A DNA stretch of 64,000 bases from Paralvinella palmiformis (GCA_025642065.1 JAODUP010000226.1:192001-256000); one strand, 5' to 3'. Positions 34,501 to 46,769 are shown, counted from the first letter of the stretch. The notes: generated from the letters alone by a model not told the origin. Numbers and translations are program-made.

Positions 34501-36826
34501 CTAAGTTGATTTTTTGTGTAGGGAAAAGGGAGTTCCTAGAAGCACCTCAACTTATACGCGCGTCATATTTCCTACCAGCTGAAGGAAAAATGTTTTCAGC
34601 CATCCTTGACACACAACACTATATGATTAACCCCAATTAGAGCCGAAATAAAATCGTCACATCGCTGCCTACTAATCCATTATTATTCAATAAATAACAA
34701 TTTTCACCCAACTATTATTTGGATCTCACAAATATGCCTACTGGTCTTATTCAATAAAGTACGATTCATTTTCACCAAACTGTTATTTGGATTTCACAAA
34801 CATCCCAGTCTTTATGTAATAATACTTAATAGTCATGGCTGTTTACTACCGGTACCTCCAGTTGATTAGCGATAATATAGAAATCACTGTTCACATTGCA
34901 AATCTTGCTCACCACTTGCCGTTAAACAATTAATTAATAACACTATTGATATATTTGCGATGCACTTGCTGACACCATGAGTTTGAAATGACTGGGTCAG
35001 CTTTTTCGGGACTGACGACAATGATTCGGATTTTAAGCCAATACTTGACCTCGACTTATACGGTGAGCATATACCTCGGGAAAGAATTACAGGGTCAAAA
35101 ATTGACCTCGACTTATCTGCTGGGTTGACTTATACGCAAGTATATATGGTACATTCTACTCATACTATGTCACCTTGTTATAACATGTTAATGTATATCA
35201 CTATTCAACAAAAGAACTTCAGTAAATTAATTTCCCAATTTACTAGATGGCACTGATATTTTAACATGGCAGCTTCAATATATAATGACTGCCAGATACT
35301 ATTTCAAGAAAACAGTCTAATTTACAGTCCATTTTTTAGACTAGTAACAATCCAAATTATAGTTTTGTGGAAGAAGACTATAACAATATCTTTATCCTAT
35401 CTATGTGTTGTCTTGTTGAAGTTTGGGGTAGAGACTCTAGCTGTCTCCTATTGGGCAAAGCCACCTGGTGTTGATTTCTGTTATTATGATGATGATGGCC
35501 ATTGTTTAACTTCGTGGCACCTCAGATTACTATAAATTTCATGTTCAGGGGAGAAAATGGTAGCATGAATCAATTGCACATTTGAGAAAACTAATGGAAT
35601 ATTCTGAGTAGCATATAGTTTTTTTTATTTTATGGTTAAATAACTACTTTGGTGCGTTGGAGTAGAACATTAACATTAACTCACATATTGTCTTCCCGGT
35701 GAAAAAGATAATAAATCAAATGTAAAGCAAAATAATGGTGGACCACTATATTGATTGATCAATGTATTTGGCTCTTGCTGGAAGTTAGGACCAGCATGTC
35801 ATATTTTTAAAGATTCAGAAAATTCATTTACATGAATTACACAAGGACCATTTCTATAGTGGTGATTTATTCCAGTAAGTTACAATATGGTAACTTATTA
35901 GCAAGAGTGGGGTAAAAATGGCAAGAATCATGTTCAAACAAAACAAAGTCTTGCTTGTTTGGTATATTAAAATTTTTGCATATAGGCCTATATACATATT
36001 TATGAAAATTAATGTTGATGTAGAAACTTGTTTTAACTGTTTTGTAATATAATAGTATTATGTATATTGTATACATAATACAAATAACACCTCCCAAATA
36101 TTTTTGTAGTTTGAAGGAGTTGAACATTACATCATTTGACTGATATACAGCTAGTTAGCTAGTCATAAATCTGAAACAATTAATGATTTTAACTAAAATA
36201 TTCTGTGAATGCTCTAATGATTGTTTTATATGTTTTAACCAAAGTATTTTATGCCATTTTCTGAGACCGCACACTTTCATACTCTTAACAGACTTCACAA
36301 TAGATTTTAAGAATATTTAAATCAATGCACTGCAAACTGCCAGGTCAGGGTTCATATAAAATCAAGTGACTTGTATTGCTGGGAACTTTTCATAAAGGGT
36401 ATTCCTCAGTGCTTAGTCTTATGTCCCACGTGTAACCAATATAGGGGATAAACATATCAGTTATCCACTCACTTCTGACCCATATTATATTTAATAACAC
36501 AAAGAAAAATGTATTAAAAATTGCTAACAAAAGCTTTGTATCGTGTTTTGTATTTCATAACATAAGTCCTTTAAACGTAATTAAGCTGGTATATTAATTA
36601 TAATTGTTTTACAGGGTCCATGAATTATAATAAAACTATATTAGTAGACTCTATATTCAGTACATATTATTATTATACCTAAACTACAGGTCTATATCCT
36701 AGGCTATAGAGGTCTATAGCTTTTATAGGTCTACACTTACGGGTTGACATCTCTCAAATGCCAATCTGTATTACCCCGTTGCCACTTGTCAAGCCAGTAT
36801 TGTGGCTCATCCTGTTTATACGTCAT
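28599..36826 (-). CDS. TPMT: Thiopurine S-methyltransferase (TPMT family), eight coding exons
   Basis: Minus-strand coding exons are 36741-36826, 32703-32795, 32450-32579, 31746-31798, 31482-31556, 31020-31105, 30049-30093 and 28599-28708. They join in phase to 225 residues plus TAG, against about 245 in human TPMT. Visible family motifs in order are YWLDKWQRGNTDWH near the N-terminus, FIPLCGKSVEIKW and GHTVVGVDVSSIGMQEFF (SAM-binding glycine loop and acidic strand end), LYCCDIFEFT, FDAVWDRAAMVAL (the WDR motif) and a C-terminus ending YIEMVRIAKI. The family transfers methyl from S-adenosylmethionine to aromatic and heterocyclic thiols or selenium compounds in the cytosol. The start at 36826 is the first Met of the recognisable part, but the frame stays open upstream to a T-rich AG at about 36877-36887, so a short extra 5' exon is possible. 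Intron 1 holds a mariner-like and a Tigger-like MITE, and intron 6 a minisatellite. Confidence 0.95.
30330..30650. repeat. Minisatellite, eight diverged ~40-bp units, in TPMT intron 6
   Basis: Units follow the pattern AAGTCACCATCACTCACAAC plus A(C/T)GTACCTCATAAAGCAACC, eight times over 321 bp, with 10-25% divergence between units. A short plus-strand frame over part of it (30219-30407) is incidental. Confidence 0.92.
33006..33525. mobile_element. mariner-like MITE with TA target site
   Basis: The left end is TA followed by CAAGGTGTCTCAAAAGTCTA. The right end read inward on the other strand is TA then CAAGCTGTCTCAAAAGTTAC. The TIRs match at 16 of the first 17 bases and TA flanks both, as in the Tc1/mariner superfamily. 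About 520 bp long; no transposase DDD/DDE motif seen. Confidence 0.82.
34483..35151. mobile_element. Tigger/pogo-like MITE with TA target site
   Basis: It starts TACCATATATACTCGCATCT and ends GCAAGTATATATGGTA, imperfect inverted repeats next to TA. Internal GACCTCGACTTATACGG and GACCTCGACTTATCTGC are subterminal repeats. About 670 bp, no coding capacity. Confidence 0.85.
35404..35490 (-). mobile_element. SINE type D tail fragment
   Basis: CTTGTTGAAGTTTGGGGTAG, CTATTGGGCAAAGCCACCTG and onward match 13705-13790 closely. No tRNA head is present. Confidence 0.75.
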
Positions 36827-38256
36827 CTTATGAGAGATATTAAATATTTCTTTACCAGTGTCTCTCAGCTTTTCCCTAAAAAAATAAAGAGGTCCAGACT
36901 AGACTATCAACAAATTAATTTGTTTACTAGATCTAACCACACTTGTAATTATATTGATTATTAAGTAACACTAGCTTAATTAATTATATATCATTATATA
37001 ATGATTGTCTGCAACTTTCCTATTAACTTCATAATAATAAATATTATTATTATGTTTTAATCATCATTAGTATCACTAGATCTACCATACCATAACCTTT
37101 TCACAAAAGGAGCGTACGCGATTACCGCGTACATCACTGAATCGTGAAGGACGCGGATATTACGGAAGTCTTGGTGGGCCATATATGTTAAAGCTGCGTA
37201 CAATTTTGATAAATCAATACAATGTTCTAAGGGAATGCATCAGAAGAACAATGCTTAAAATTCAATTATTTTAAATATATCGTAATGCCAACCAATAAAG
37301 TTAGTTTGACCCCGCATTTCTGACGTAAAGTCTAATAGTTTATCTTTATCAATGAAATTATAATAATATGTAGTGATTCTGGAGTCTTACACTGGATGGC
37401 TTGCCCATGAATCTAACCCTCTTCGTGTTTGCCCTATTTATTAGATATTTATCAACAACATATACTGGTTGAGTGGCGGGAAAATTGCACGCGGTTTACA
37501 CGTGTTTGTATCATACAGTAATTTAATAGAATACAATTATAAGGAATGTTAGTGTATGTACTTGTTGGGTGACGGTGTTGCAAAGCATATATCGGAAGTA
37601 TACAATTATTACATTTATGTGTTGTAAAATACGAATTATTGAAACTGTGTTTATTTCAAGGACCCTAGAAATATTTGATAGAGATATTTTATTTATAGGA
37701 GTACCTATATTGGCGTGTTGTCGCGCTTTCAAAATATGTCTTTATCGGTCAAATATAATTATTTAGAAATCCAACGGGTTGACCTACTTTTGTGTTTACT
37801 TACAATTTGTACAGTTAATTGTAATATAGATTACGCATACATTAGATTAGAATTCGAAATTGAAGATAAAATTAAATTTGTACATACAGTCTGCAATTCA
37901 TAGTCCATTATATCTGGAATAGCGTTGGTTATTACCAGCTAGATCAGTAAACCTGTTCTTAAAACAAAAAGTTTATTTTTGCTCAATTTTCTTTATTCTG
38001 CAAAAATAGCATTGAATAACAAAACTGTAAACATAACAGAAATATACACAGAATGAAGCACGAATCAAGGAGTTTGAGTAAGGTGTCAAGCATATGAGAT
38101 AATAATGAAAGTGAATTCGGATGAAGGTTGTGAAGATGATGTACATCTTATTTAGAAAGTCAATATTCATCATTATAGTCAGAATTGCCATTTTCTGTAC
38201 TGTCATTTCCGTCAAGGGATGTTTCCTATCAAAAGAAAAGTTATTGTTTTGTTATT

Positions 38257-38311
<55 letters not shown>

Positions 38312-38354
38312 ACTCTAATCGGATATATATATATATACCAAGTTAAACAAATAT
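36827..38354. other. Intergenic: TPMT upstream region and EB1 3' flank
   Basis: The TPMT promoter should lie here. The only notable patch is 37090-37190, richer in CpG (GAGCGTACGCGATTACCGCG) in an otherwise CpG-poor sequence, and plausible as a promoter-proximal segment. A (TA)n array sits at 38262-38306. I see no further gene; small reading frames at 37523-38215 have no family resemblance. Confidence 0.45.
38262..38306. repeat. (TA)n microsatellite
   Basis: About 45 bp of TA dinucleotides, about 50 bp downstream of the EB1 stop codon. Confidence 0.93.
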
Positions 38355-39969
38355 TTAAAACTTCTGAATTTTTTTCTTCAAATTCCTTACTTCAGTAGCA
38401 TACAATACTTCAAATATCTTATTTATTAAATCTTCTTTTTTTCCATCGTGTTCATGCTCCATACATATCTGCTCCAACTTTTTCAATTTACTGAAGTAGA
38501 AGTCACGTTCTCTATCCAGAACCTTAGCTCTAGCTTTCATTTCTGCCGTCTACGGAAAGGTACAATCATTGTTTTAATTCAAGATAATCTCACTTTCGGT
38601 TATCACAACGTAAATCTACAATAAAATAATTCAAGAATTTTGATGTTAAAATAGCTAGAGTAACAAATTTGATTGACAAACCTCTGATATTAGTGTTGTA
38701 GCCATTTTTACATCAGCAGAGGTATTCATTTGTTTTTGTCCAACAAGAGCCACACGTCCTGGCTTACCTGGCTCTTGTTTTGTTTTTCTGCCGCCTGAAA
38801 TAGAACCAAATATTAATTATGGTGATTCAGCTTGAAAATTTATGATCGCTAGGAATGTTATCTTAACAATGTGCATACATTTCTGTGTGATCTTTGCATT
38901 CGTGCGTGCATCTGTACTTTATTAATCTTGTGTTATCCAAACTAATATAATTGTATTAATACAACAAGAATATAGACCTGAAGATAATGTCGATTTGTTG
39001 GCTGATCTTGATCCTGAACCCTGGCTAGAATAATTTTTTTTAAAGGCACTTGAGCCACCTAAAGGTTTACCTATAATAAATATAACAGGTGATGAAATAT
39101 CTGATCATCAAATAATGTTTTAATTATTAAATAAAATAGATAAAAAAATGTTAAAATCAACGAAACCATCTACCTCCTCTAGCTGCAACTGGATTATACT
39201 CATGAGCTTCATAATTTGTATCAAAAAACCTTTTGAACCACTGAACCATCTCGAAGTTGTCCTGAAAATAACCTTTGGCTACTCTTTCTACAGGAATGAC
39301 CTACACGATAGACAATAAACCCAGTTACCGTGTTTTATGATCAGTCAGTTTCAACATTTTATATCGTAAATGTCATATATTTTGAAATATTAAGGCATCA
39401 TAATAGTTATTACACGTTATATGAAAAAAGTCACATTATTAAAAACACAGAATTACGCAAATACTTTCCTTCTGGATTTCCTTTTTTCTAAACGAGTTCT
39501 GTAGTATTCTGAAGTTGTTAAGATACTGCTGCTCATTTTTGGCGTCAAAGGTAACGCGCTTCAGGGGCAGACACCCTATAATTATAGAAACAATGTTTAA
39601 TCATAAATGGAAAACAAATTGTTTAGCTCAAATATTTTGAATGCAGTTTCCGTTAGACTGAAACAGAGTTTCATTTAGTCTGAATACTTCCTAGTTACCT
39701 GGAAATATCATGTCCATTAGCTGACAAAAAGCGGCACCTAGATTAACAAACATAAAAAAATAAATATTAAAAATGAGCATAAGAATATTTTTTTTTTTGT
39801 TATTTAAAAACATTATAACCTAATTAGACCTAATTCATTTATATTTACCTGTACACAGTTCTTCAATTTTGCTGAAGTTGGCCTCTAAAACCTTATTTAC
39901 CCAATTAACAGCATCATGTCTATTAGGAAAAGCCTGAGAAGCATTTGTATTGAAAACATTCTGAGCCAT
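38355..39969 (-). CDS. EB1/MAPRE-family microtubule plus-end-binding protein, seven coding exons
   Basis: Minus-strand coding exons are 39849-39969, 39699-39737, 39469-39575, 39174-39300, 38978-39070, 38682-38794 and 38355-38549, giving 264 residues plus TAA (human EB1 has 268). The N-terminal half is the calponin-homology domain that reads the GTP-cap lattice: [34 protein letters not shown], and [21 protein letters not shown] Ser/Gly/Lys-rich linker follows. The C-terminal EB-homology dimerisation domain contains [17 protein letters not shown] and IFEVLYATE. Two oddities stand out. The intron after exon 3 begins GAAAGT instead of GTAAGT (see findings). The tail after YATE is basic, ending KKIQKF, with no acidic EEY/F motif, which in the family recruits CAP-Gly proteins. 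The start is set by MAQNVF, which aligns with the family N-terminus. I leave the symbol empty because assignment to MAPRE1, 2 or 3 is not meaningful here. Confidence 0.93.
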
Positions 39970-40305
39970 TTTTAATTTATATACTGGTTTCTTGTGACTG
40001 GAAGGGAAATATCGAATATTGTTTATTACCAAAAAAAAAAAAATAATATAGCATTATAAGTGTATTTTACATCGTAAAAGACAAACAACTTTTCGCGAGC
40101 ACATTATTTAAAAATTCCGGCTTTACTTCATGACTAATGCTTCTACCTTTTATAAAACAGTACCGTGTACACACATAAATCGCGCATGCGTGGACTGTAT
40201 TGATCTTACCGATGATATTCCACTTAAATGTACTTCACGCATTTCTTCTGCGATCTAAGTCCGAACTAAATAAACTATGACGTAGCCTACTGTAATTATG
40301 ATCTG

Positions 40306-40354
<49 letters not shown>

Positions 40355-40932
40355 GGCTTACTTCAGACCACGTGATGTATTATTGTTCTAGCGAGACAGC
40401 TCAGTTTGTGAATGTTTCCTCAGTTAATAAATAACATAATACTCGGTAACGTAAATAACTCGAGTCATTAATTGCTTGTTGATTGTCTTGTGTACTCATG
40501 ACCGTACAAAGTTTGATTTGTACAGCTAAAGGGAGTGATTGTTTTGTTTATGCCACACCGGTATATGTACTGGTCACACCTGGTCTTCTATAAGGTCATG
40601 GGTCGAGGGAGGGGGAGATCTATAGACTGAAAACTCCCATTTAACCGCCACCACCACAACAACATTAACATAACTAGGGAAATATGAAGTTCTGATCGAA
40701 GATGGGTTTTTTAATGAATGAAACATCCAACATATATAAAAAATATTGGGAGTAGAACCTGGAAGTTAAAGATATATCAACCGTCATGTCGAGGGTTAAA
40801 CTAATACGTGGTTATAGCCAGAGATTTATTTTTATTCTAACGCCATACCTTTTTTAATGCTGTATTCTGACAGTTTAAAAAATTACTGTTTCATCCAATT
40901 AAACAACTCGTTATCAGATAATGCTGTCGAGC
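39970..40932. other. EB1 upstream region; no gene
   Basis: It includes the likely 5' UTR and promoter of the EB1 gene (a GC-richer patch at 40175-40260 with CGCGCATGCG) and a (TA)n array at 40309-40351. No coding signal. Confidence 0.5.
40309..40351. repeat. (AT)n microsatellite
   Basis: About 43 bp of AT dinucleotides, 340 bp upstream of the EB1 start. Confidence 0.93.
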
Positions 40933-41124
40933 CGTGATAGCGCAGTTAGTTAGAGCGTAGGACTCGTAGCCGAACGGTCGCGAGTTCGAGGCTCCCTGAG
41001 CTGCAATGCTGTCATGTGGCGACTGGAGTGATGGTTCACTCATCCATAAAAAATGAGTACCTGACAGGACGCGATGGCTATGTGTTTGAGAACGCTTCGC
41101 GCCTATAATGGCAGCATGCCTTGT
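40933..41124 (+). mobile_element. tRNA-derived SINE (type C), plus orientation
   Basis: It begins GCCGTGATAGCGCAGTTAGT (A box) with GCGAGTTCGAGGCTCC (B box). The body includes GAGTACCTGACAGGACGCGA and CCTATAATGGCAGCATGCC. It has the best-preserved head of its family here (others at 27130 and 6395). It abuts a minus-strand LINE on its right. Confidence 0.88.
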
Positions 41125-41139
41125 ATATGCAATCCCACA

Positions 41140-43028
41140 CCTTGTACCCAATGAAAAACTCCAGCTGCTTACACAGGTGTAAGCGATATTGGCCTAAAAT
41201 CTGTACTTATCTCCACTGGTGGATTTTTCTTTGGGATTGGACATATATCAGCACTCTTCCAAAGCTTGGAGACGTGAACTTCACGAACACTGCTATTGAA
41301 GATAGCAAATATTGGTTCTGCTAAGCCAGGGGCAAAATCCCTCAAAATCCGGTTGGGTAAGGCATCTGGCCCAGTTGCTTTGTGTATATTTTGAATAACT
41401 GAGTTTCCACATCCGCTGTTTTGATAATATAATGATCTGGAACGAACTGTGACTGGATCTGTGGTATAAGTGAGGGATTGAATGGATCTATGTCCTCCGA
41501 AACAGAGCAGAAAAACGTATTAATTGTGTTGGCCAAGTCTGGTCCAGAATCTTCACAGTGTGAATTGGCCATGCCTTGTAAGGGGCCCGCGTCAGACTTA
41601 TTAATGCCAAGTATCTGTTTGGTTGCTTTCCACTATTGCCGTGGGATCTCAGTTTTTAATAGACCTTGCCAATTAAATTAGTGACTGTATCTGGTGGCAG
41701 GATTTAGAACTACTGCAATCGGGTCGTAAACACGACCCGTTAATCAAAGAGTCTGGATCACCGTTCCTTTTCAGTGCGTACGCGAGATTTGTTTGTATAT
41801 TTTAACGATCATTGCCGGTGATAATACTCCATGATTCCAACAGTCAGTAAAGGAAAATGAAAGATAAGGTGATATTTAGTGTATTTCTATTCAAAGAAGA
41901 CTGATTTAGTAAACAAAATAGATTAAAATTTTCACTTTGTTAACAATAACAACATTTAATAATGAAATATGCTGAACAACAAGAAACTAATCTATCACTA
42001 GAAGTATTTTCCTATCTGAATTCCAATTGTATTACGCAGTAGATCGTTGTTCAAACCGAAGAATCTGGCCTACATTGAAAACCATGAAACTCCGCCTCCG
42101 CTGTTCTGGGCTATACCCGGTGGAAGTGTAAAAGCCTGCGAAAATTAGTTGGCAAGGTCTCTTGTTCCATTTTTTCCTATAGAATGATGACCTCAAGGTT
42201 TAAGCAGCACGCTTTACCTTGTTGCCCTATCTAGCATACACAGCATGGTTTACAGACATCATGACAGTATTCTCGTTTTTGAATTAATGACTTAAATCCC
42301 TGTGTCATGGTCACTAACTTTCTTCTAAACGGGAAGTATGCATTAACCAGGTCAGTCAAATTGGTCTTGACAGCTGTTCATGTCATATAGTTGTTGCCAG
42401 TTTGTTTTCTGCGAGGCATCAACTAATAACACTTTTGAGTTATGATCACGCACGCAAAATTCCCGGTACTCTGCGCTGAGGTTTGTTTGTAAGATGTGGA
42501 TCAAGGCGACATATTAGAACACGATGATCTGACGAACCCATTGGACTTTATACCGTTGGTTCGGAGTAGAATTGGTTCATGCCACCCACAATGAATAACT
42601 CTTTATGAGGATGCTTCCTCAGAATATGATCCACGCAGTTGTGTATATGTGCCAGCATAGGCCCTACTCCATCTTTAGTTGGGAAATTTATAGCACCAAT
42701 GGTGATATAGGTAAACCTACGTCGCATTCTAGGTGGTCTCAACGTAATCCACAACGTTTCAATGGCCTCATCATGCAGGTCGTTCCAAATTATATATATA
42801 GGATGGTGTTACGGATGTAACATAGAACACCTCCACAGTTAGAGATATTTCGGTCTCGCCATCAATCTGGTACCCGTCTATGGATATGGGCTCATCTGAG
42901 ATGTCAATATTTAGCCAGGATTCAGTCACACAGGCAAAGTCTACATTGTAACTACTCATGGTTATTGATAGTCAATTTTGTTCTATACGCATCTAGCATT
43001 TGTGTTTAAAATGGTAGGCAGGTCGTAG

Positions 43029-43072
<44 letters not shown>

Positions 43073-43650
43073 AACGATGTTTGTTCTGTTGAACCCAGTG
43101 CTATGTTCCCCATTCATCACTTGGTTGGAAGCATATTCATTGAAACGGGGACTAGAATAAATACTTGTATCAGCCCGATTAATTACTAACACGGGGATTT
43201 TTGACATGTTACATGATGTATCCTGGTCTAAGTCGTTATCCCAACACGTGTGCCTGGTAATGTACTCAGTAGTCTCTATTATAACTCTAGCACCAATTGT
43301 TCCTATCCCGCGATGGTTGACAGTCTCTGGAATATGAGTCAACCTCATAAGGTTGCCAGTAGTTCCAGTTATCATCGTAACTCCGAAACCTCTTGTCCAT
43401 GGTAGTTGGTACGGCTTTGCTGGTGTCCGCGGGGGAGGGGGGGTCGAAAATAATGAGCTCTGCGTTCATGTGAGTATTGGCTAACTGCGCTGTCTCAGTA
43501 ATGAAAACAATTGAAGATGCAGTCATTACATGCAAGTTAAAAGTGTTAAATTGATTTAACTGCTTTGATTTTCTCAGGTAGTGTTGATGCTGATTTAAGG
43601 ATTTAAGAATTTTCACCATAAATTGCAGTTCTTGTGCCGGGAACAATCAA
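41140..43650 (-). mobile_element. Non-LTR retrotransposon 5' part: endonuclease and start of RT, decayed
   Basis: The minus strand from 43650 holds a Ser/Pro/Arg-rich stretch, then NYDLPTILNTNARC (43020), SSYNVDFACVTESWLN (42920, endonuclease start), YITIGAINFP and HPHKELFIVGGMNQF (42560-42680, where GDFN is expected). Further on are DLANTINTFFCSVSEDID (41540) and the RT lead-in DFAPGLAEPIFAIFNSSV with VSKLWKSADI (41240-41340). The RT core is missing because the element stops near the SINE at 41124. A 40-bp (CA)n run at 43031-43070 expanded inside it. Confidence 0.82.
43031..43070. repeat. (AC)n microsatellite within LINE
   Basis: Twenty AC dinucleotides without interruption. Confidence 0.95.
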
Positions 43651-44260
43651 CAATTAACTACTTATTCAGACATGGGGTCAAATACATTGAAAAGTATTTA
43701 AATACAAATATTGTTTATCAGATCAATTACAAATAAAAGTACAGGTAAATACATACAAATACTTTTTAAAGTATTCCAAATACAAACACTTTTTAAAGTA
43801 TTCCAAATACAAATACTTTCAAATATAATTAACAAACCTTTTCTTTTGCCTTCTAGTTCTTTTAAAGTGTACAATAAATTTGAAGTAAACAAGTCTAACG
43901 ATGAAAACTTCTCCGTATGGGATTTCCAGAAGCTGAGTGGACCAGCTTCTTCTGGCAGACATATTGTTTTGATGTAGACATTTATTTAACTTTGTAGAGC
44001 GACATGGGTCACTTCATGAACAATTGCATCAGTCAGAGAAGTGAACAATCCACAACATTTCTTCAGGGGCTAAACAAACTAAATATATTGTCACTGCACA
44101 ATGCATCCATTTCAGCATTCAGGATATGCATCTAAGGCACCACCATAGTTCTAGTCACAATCCTGTCATCCTGAACACAGTGGTTTACAATTAACCTTGA
44201 AATTAACGTCAACATTCTCCGGTAATTAAAAAAAACTGAAAAATTTAGTGAGTTGTCACA

Positions 44261-44262
<2 letters not shown>

Positions 44263-44352
<90 letters not shown>
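44263..44352. repeat. (TA)n(TACA)n(TA)n compound microsatellite
   Basis: Two TA arrays separated by seven TACA units. Confidence 0.93.
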
Positions 44353-44355
<3 letters not shown>

Positions 44356-44604
44356 AAGGTCAACATTTTATAGGAAAGCTGAGATCTGCTCATTGGATCT
44401 GCCCATAATTTCCCTTCATATTATCCATTGATCTTCTAGTTATGATATACAATTGAGAATAGTCTTATTTTTATTGAGAAAGGAGCCAAATGAAGCCATT
44501 ACATCAAAGAGATTACTAATTCCACTTAACGGAGATCACTGAGAGAAAACATTTACTTTATGGTTGAGTATGTACAGTTCAATTATAGGCAGCAGCCCAT
44601 GCGA

Positions 44605-44990
44605 AGCTTTCAAAAACCTTTTTAACGGCACTGTTTGTTAATAGCATGCATCCATGTGGAATCAATCATTCCTAGGATAACCAAACTTATGTGGGTGGCT
44701 ATCTTTGTCAATTTTGAGTTTTAAGGTCATTTTCTATGTCATTAAAGTCACCCAAGGTCAATAGTGCCGTTTTCACAAGTTTATTTGTTTAAGTAGTTTA
44801 TAATTGCAGCAGAAGCATGATAATTGGCATAAAAGGTATTTTGAGGATTTCGTCAAATCCAAATAAGTGAACATTTGGAAATCCAAGATGGCGGCCACTC
44901 TTTCCAAGATGGCAACTAGTTTTGCACTTTTGGACATAACTTTGCTGAGATTCATTAGATTTGAGTTATATTGGGGTCTATTTGTACGTT
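44605..44990. repeat. Left inverted arm of the 3.7-kb element
   Basis: Its reverse complement aligns with 46770-47115 over about 330 bp at roughly 75-80% identity by eye. Matching landmarks are CAAATGTTCACTTATTTGGA against CAAATGTTTACTTATTTGGA, GCAATTATAAACTACTTA, GAATGATTGATTCCACATGG and CTATTAACAAAC. It contains the CCAAGATGGCGGCC segment. Confidence 0.9.
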
Positions 44991-45120
44991 TTTGCATATG
45001 ATGAAACCTTTTATGCTCTTTTTAAATATATAATTATCATATTTGAAGCTATTTTAACACAATTGTTTATGCACATATATCTACCATACAGTAAAGGGAA
45101 CAACCGACTACATCACATCC

Positions 45121-46172
45121 CTATGCTGCAGTGCACTGCATGTTCTTCTTGAAGCAGGAACATCTTGCAGTCTTGCACTTTGGCTTGCAGCTGCATATCA
45201 CCAGTTTCACGCAGAGATCTGAGATGGGGGGGGGGGGGGTCTTGTCCAGACTGCTGTTAGAGATTGTCCATCTCTCTTCCTTGCAACTAGATATTTGCCT
45301 GGTAGTTAGCACGTATTGCATGAAGGTCCAGTGCATCTTTAGTTGGAAGCAACATCTCCAAACCTTTCTCGGCCTTACCAAACATCTACAGTTTGGTATG
45401 GTTGAGGGTTGGCTGTTTCGGTGTGCCATATAGGTGACACACAAACTCTTCAACAGAAGGTGCGATCTCTCCATCATGTTCAAATCTGACAAGAAATGTG
45501 TGCTTCTGGAATGTTTTCCAACAGGACTTCTTTCCATGACCACTGAACACTGAAATAGTGTCAGAGCCTATTTGTGCATGGAAACTGAGTAGGGTTTCCC
45601 TCACACTCACAGGCTGTGTTATTCACTGAGATACCTCATCTACTAGGTAACACGTCCGCTTCTTGGCTGTCCCAGCGATCATTCACACTTCAACTACAGA
45701 GATGAAGTGCATCAGAAGCAGCAGGTCATCTGTGTCTCTACAGATGACCAGTACTAGTTCATATCCTCTGTCAGCTTCTTCACACGCATGCAGGATTAAC
45801 CTCGTTTTCTGAAAGCTTGGTTTGATAGCTTTTCGTTGATCTTGCATATGTAGCATTGATGAGTTGCCAGGGACACCAGAGGTTTGTCCATAGTATCTGA
45901 GTAGGTGTCTCCACCGTCTTCTGAAGATTTATTCATCGGAGTTCACCTCATCATCCAGCATCACGCCTTGTTCGAGAAGAAAGACTGTCAGAATGGCAGA
46001 AAACAGTCTCCTCGTCGTCATCTTTTAGATTAAAGAGTGACCTTGTTTCTTGTAACCCGCTATTACCACCACATACTGACAGTAAAATGTTTCTGATAAT
46101 CTGCGAATTGATTGAGAAGCCGTGAAGGTCATTAGGTGGCGATCGTGACGGTGTTGATAGTACTATCAGCAA
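45121..46172 (-). pseudogene. PIN/FEN1-like nuclease-family protein with Cys-rich tail, decayed
   Basis: One minus-strand frame from about 45820 reads RLILHACEEADRGYELV, CRDTDDLLLLMHF, IAGTAKKRTCYLVDEVSQ and LSFHAQIGSDTISVFSGHG, followed by KKSCWKTF and EEFVCHLYGTPKQ. Two in-frame TGA stops interrupt it. A second frame (45121-45400) ends LVICSCKPKCKTARCSC and FKKNMQCTAAC. The acidic spacing EEAD, DTD, GSD resembles the XPG-I/FEN1-type PIN fold, and the C-x-C-x3-C tail is shared by an invertebrate- and fish-expanded family usually left uncharacterised. An upstream piece is at 45951-46172. Function is unknown. The location between inverted arms suggests it travels with the element. Confidence 0.65.
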
Positions 46173-46458
46173 TAGATTAAATACACAACTGACTACACAA
46201 CTGAATATCCGTTACTCTCATGTATTGCAAGGAACGTCCTCTGCGTCATGCCCACAAGTTCTGCTAGTGAGCGAAACTTCAGTGTAAATAACGTCCTATT
46301 CATGAATAGTGCTATTCATCATATTAAATAGTCACTATAGGATACTACATGAATTTATTATAAAGATGTGAATAAGTTACAATGGAAAAGTTGAATTAGT
46401 TTTTCAATAAATTATCTTAATAACAGGAATTTTGTGTTTCGTGTTCGGACTCCATTTT

Positions 46459-46652
46459 GGGGGGTTGAGTTGGGTAGGGGTTATAGTCTTGTGGGTTGGG
46501 CACGGGTTAAAGTCTTGTGGGTTGTGTTGGGCACGGGTTCAATATTATTTTAAGTATTGGTTCGGGTTGGGTTCGGGTTGAGATTTGTGGGTTTGGGTTG
46601 GGTGTGGGTTGAGTAGTTGCGGGTTGGGTCGGGTTTGGGTTCAGCTTTCCAA
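46459..46652. repeat. Degenerate GGGTT-rich tract on plus strand
   Basis: About 190 bp dominated by GGGTT, GGGTTGGG and GGGTTCGGGTT with strong G/T strand asymmetry. It contains several runs of four or more closely spaced GGG. It lies inside the 3.7-kb element just beyond the 5' end of the nuclease-like remnant. Confidence 0.85.
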
Positions 46653-46769
46653 CCGTACAGTCCATAGGTAATCAAGTCCTGCACTGTCCATGCATTGATC
46701 AATGCTTTTGAAGACGTTGAGGCAAACGTGGAGTACTCTTATGAGAAAGATGACACTTTCAGACTTTGC

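Larger units (their letters stand above)
32796..36740 (-). other. TPMT intron 1, with two MITEs
   Basis: A 3.9-kb intron containing a mariner-like MITE (33006-33525), a Tigger-like MITE (34483-35151) and a SINE-tail fragment (35404-35490). The rest is unremarkable AT-rich sequence. Confidence 0.65.
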
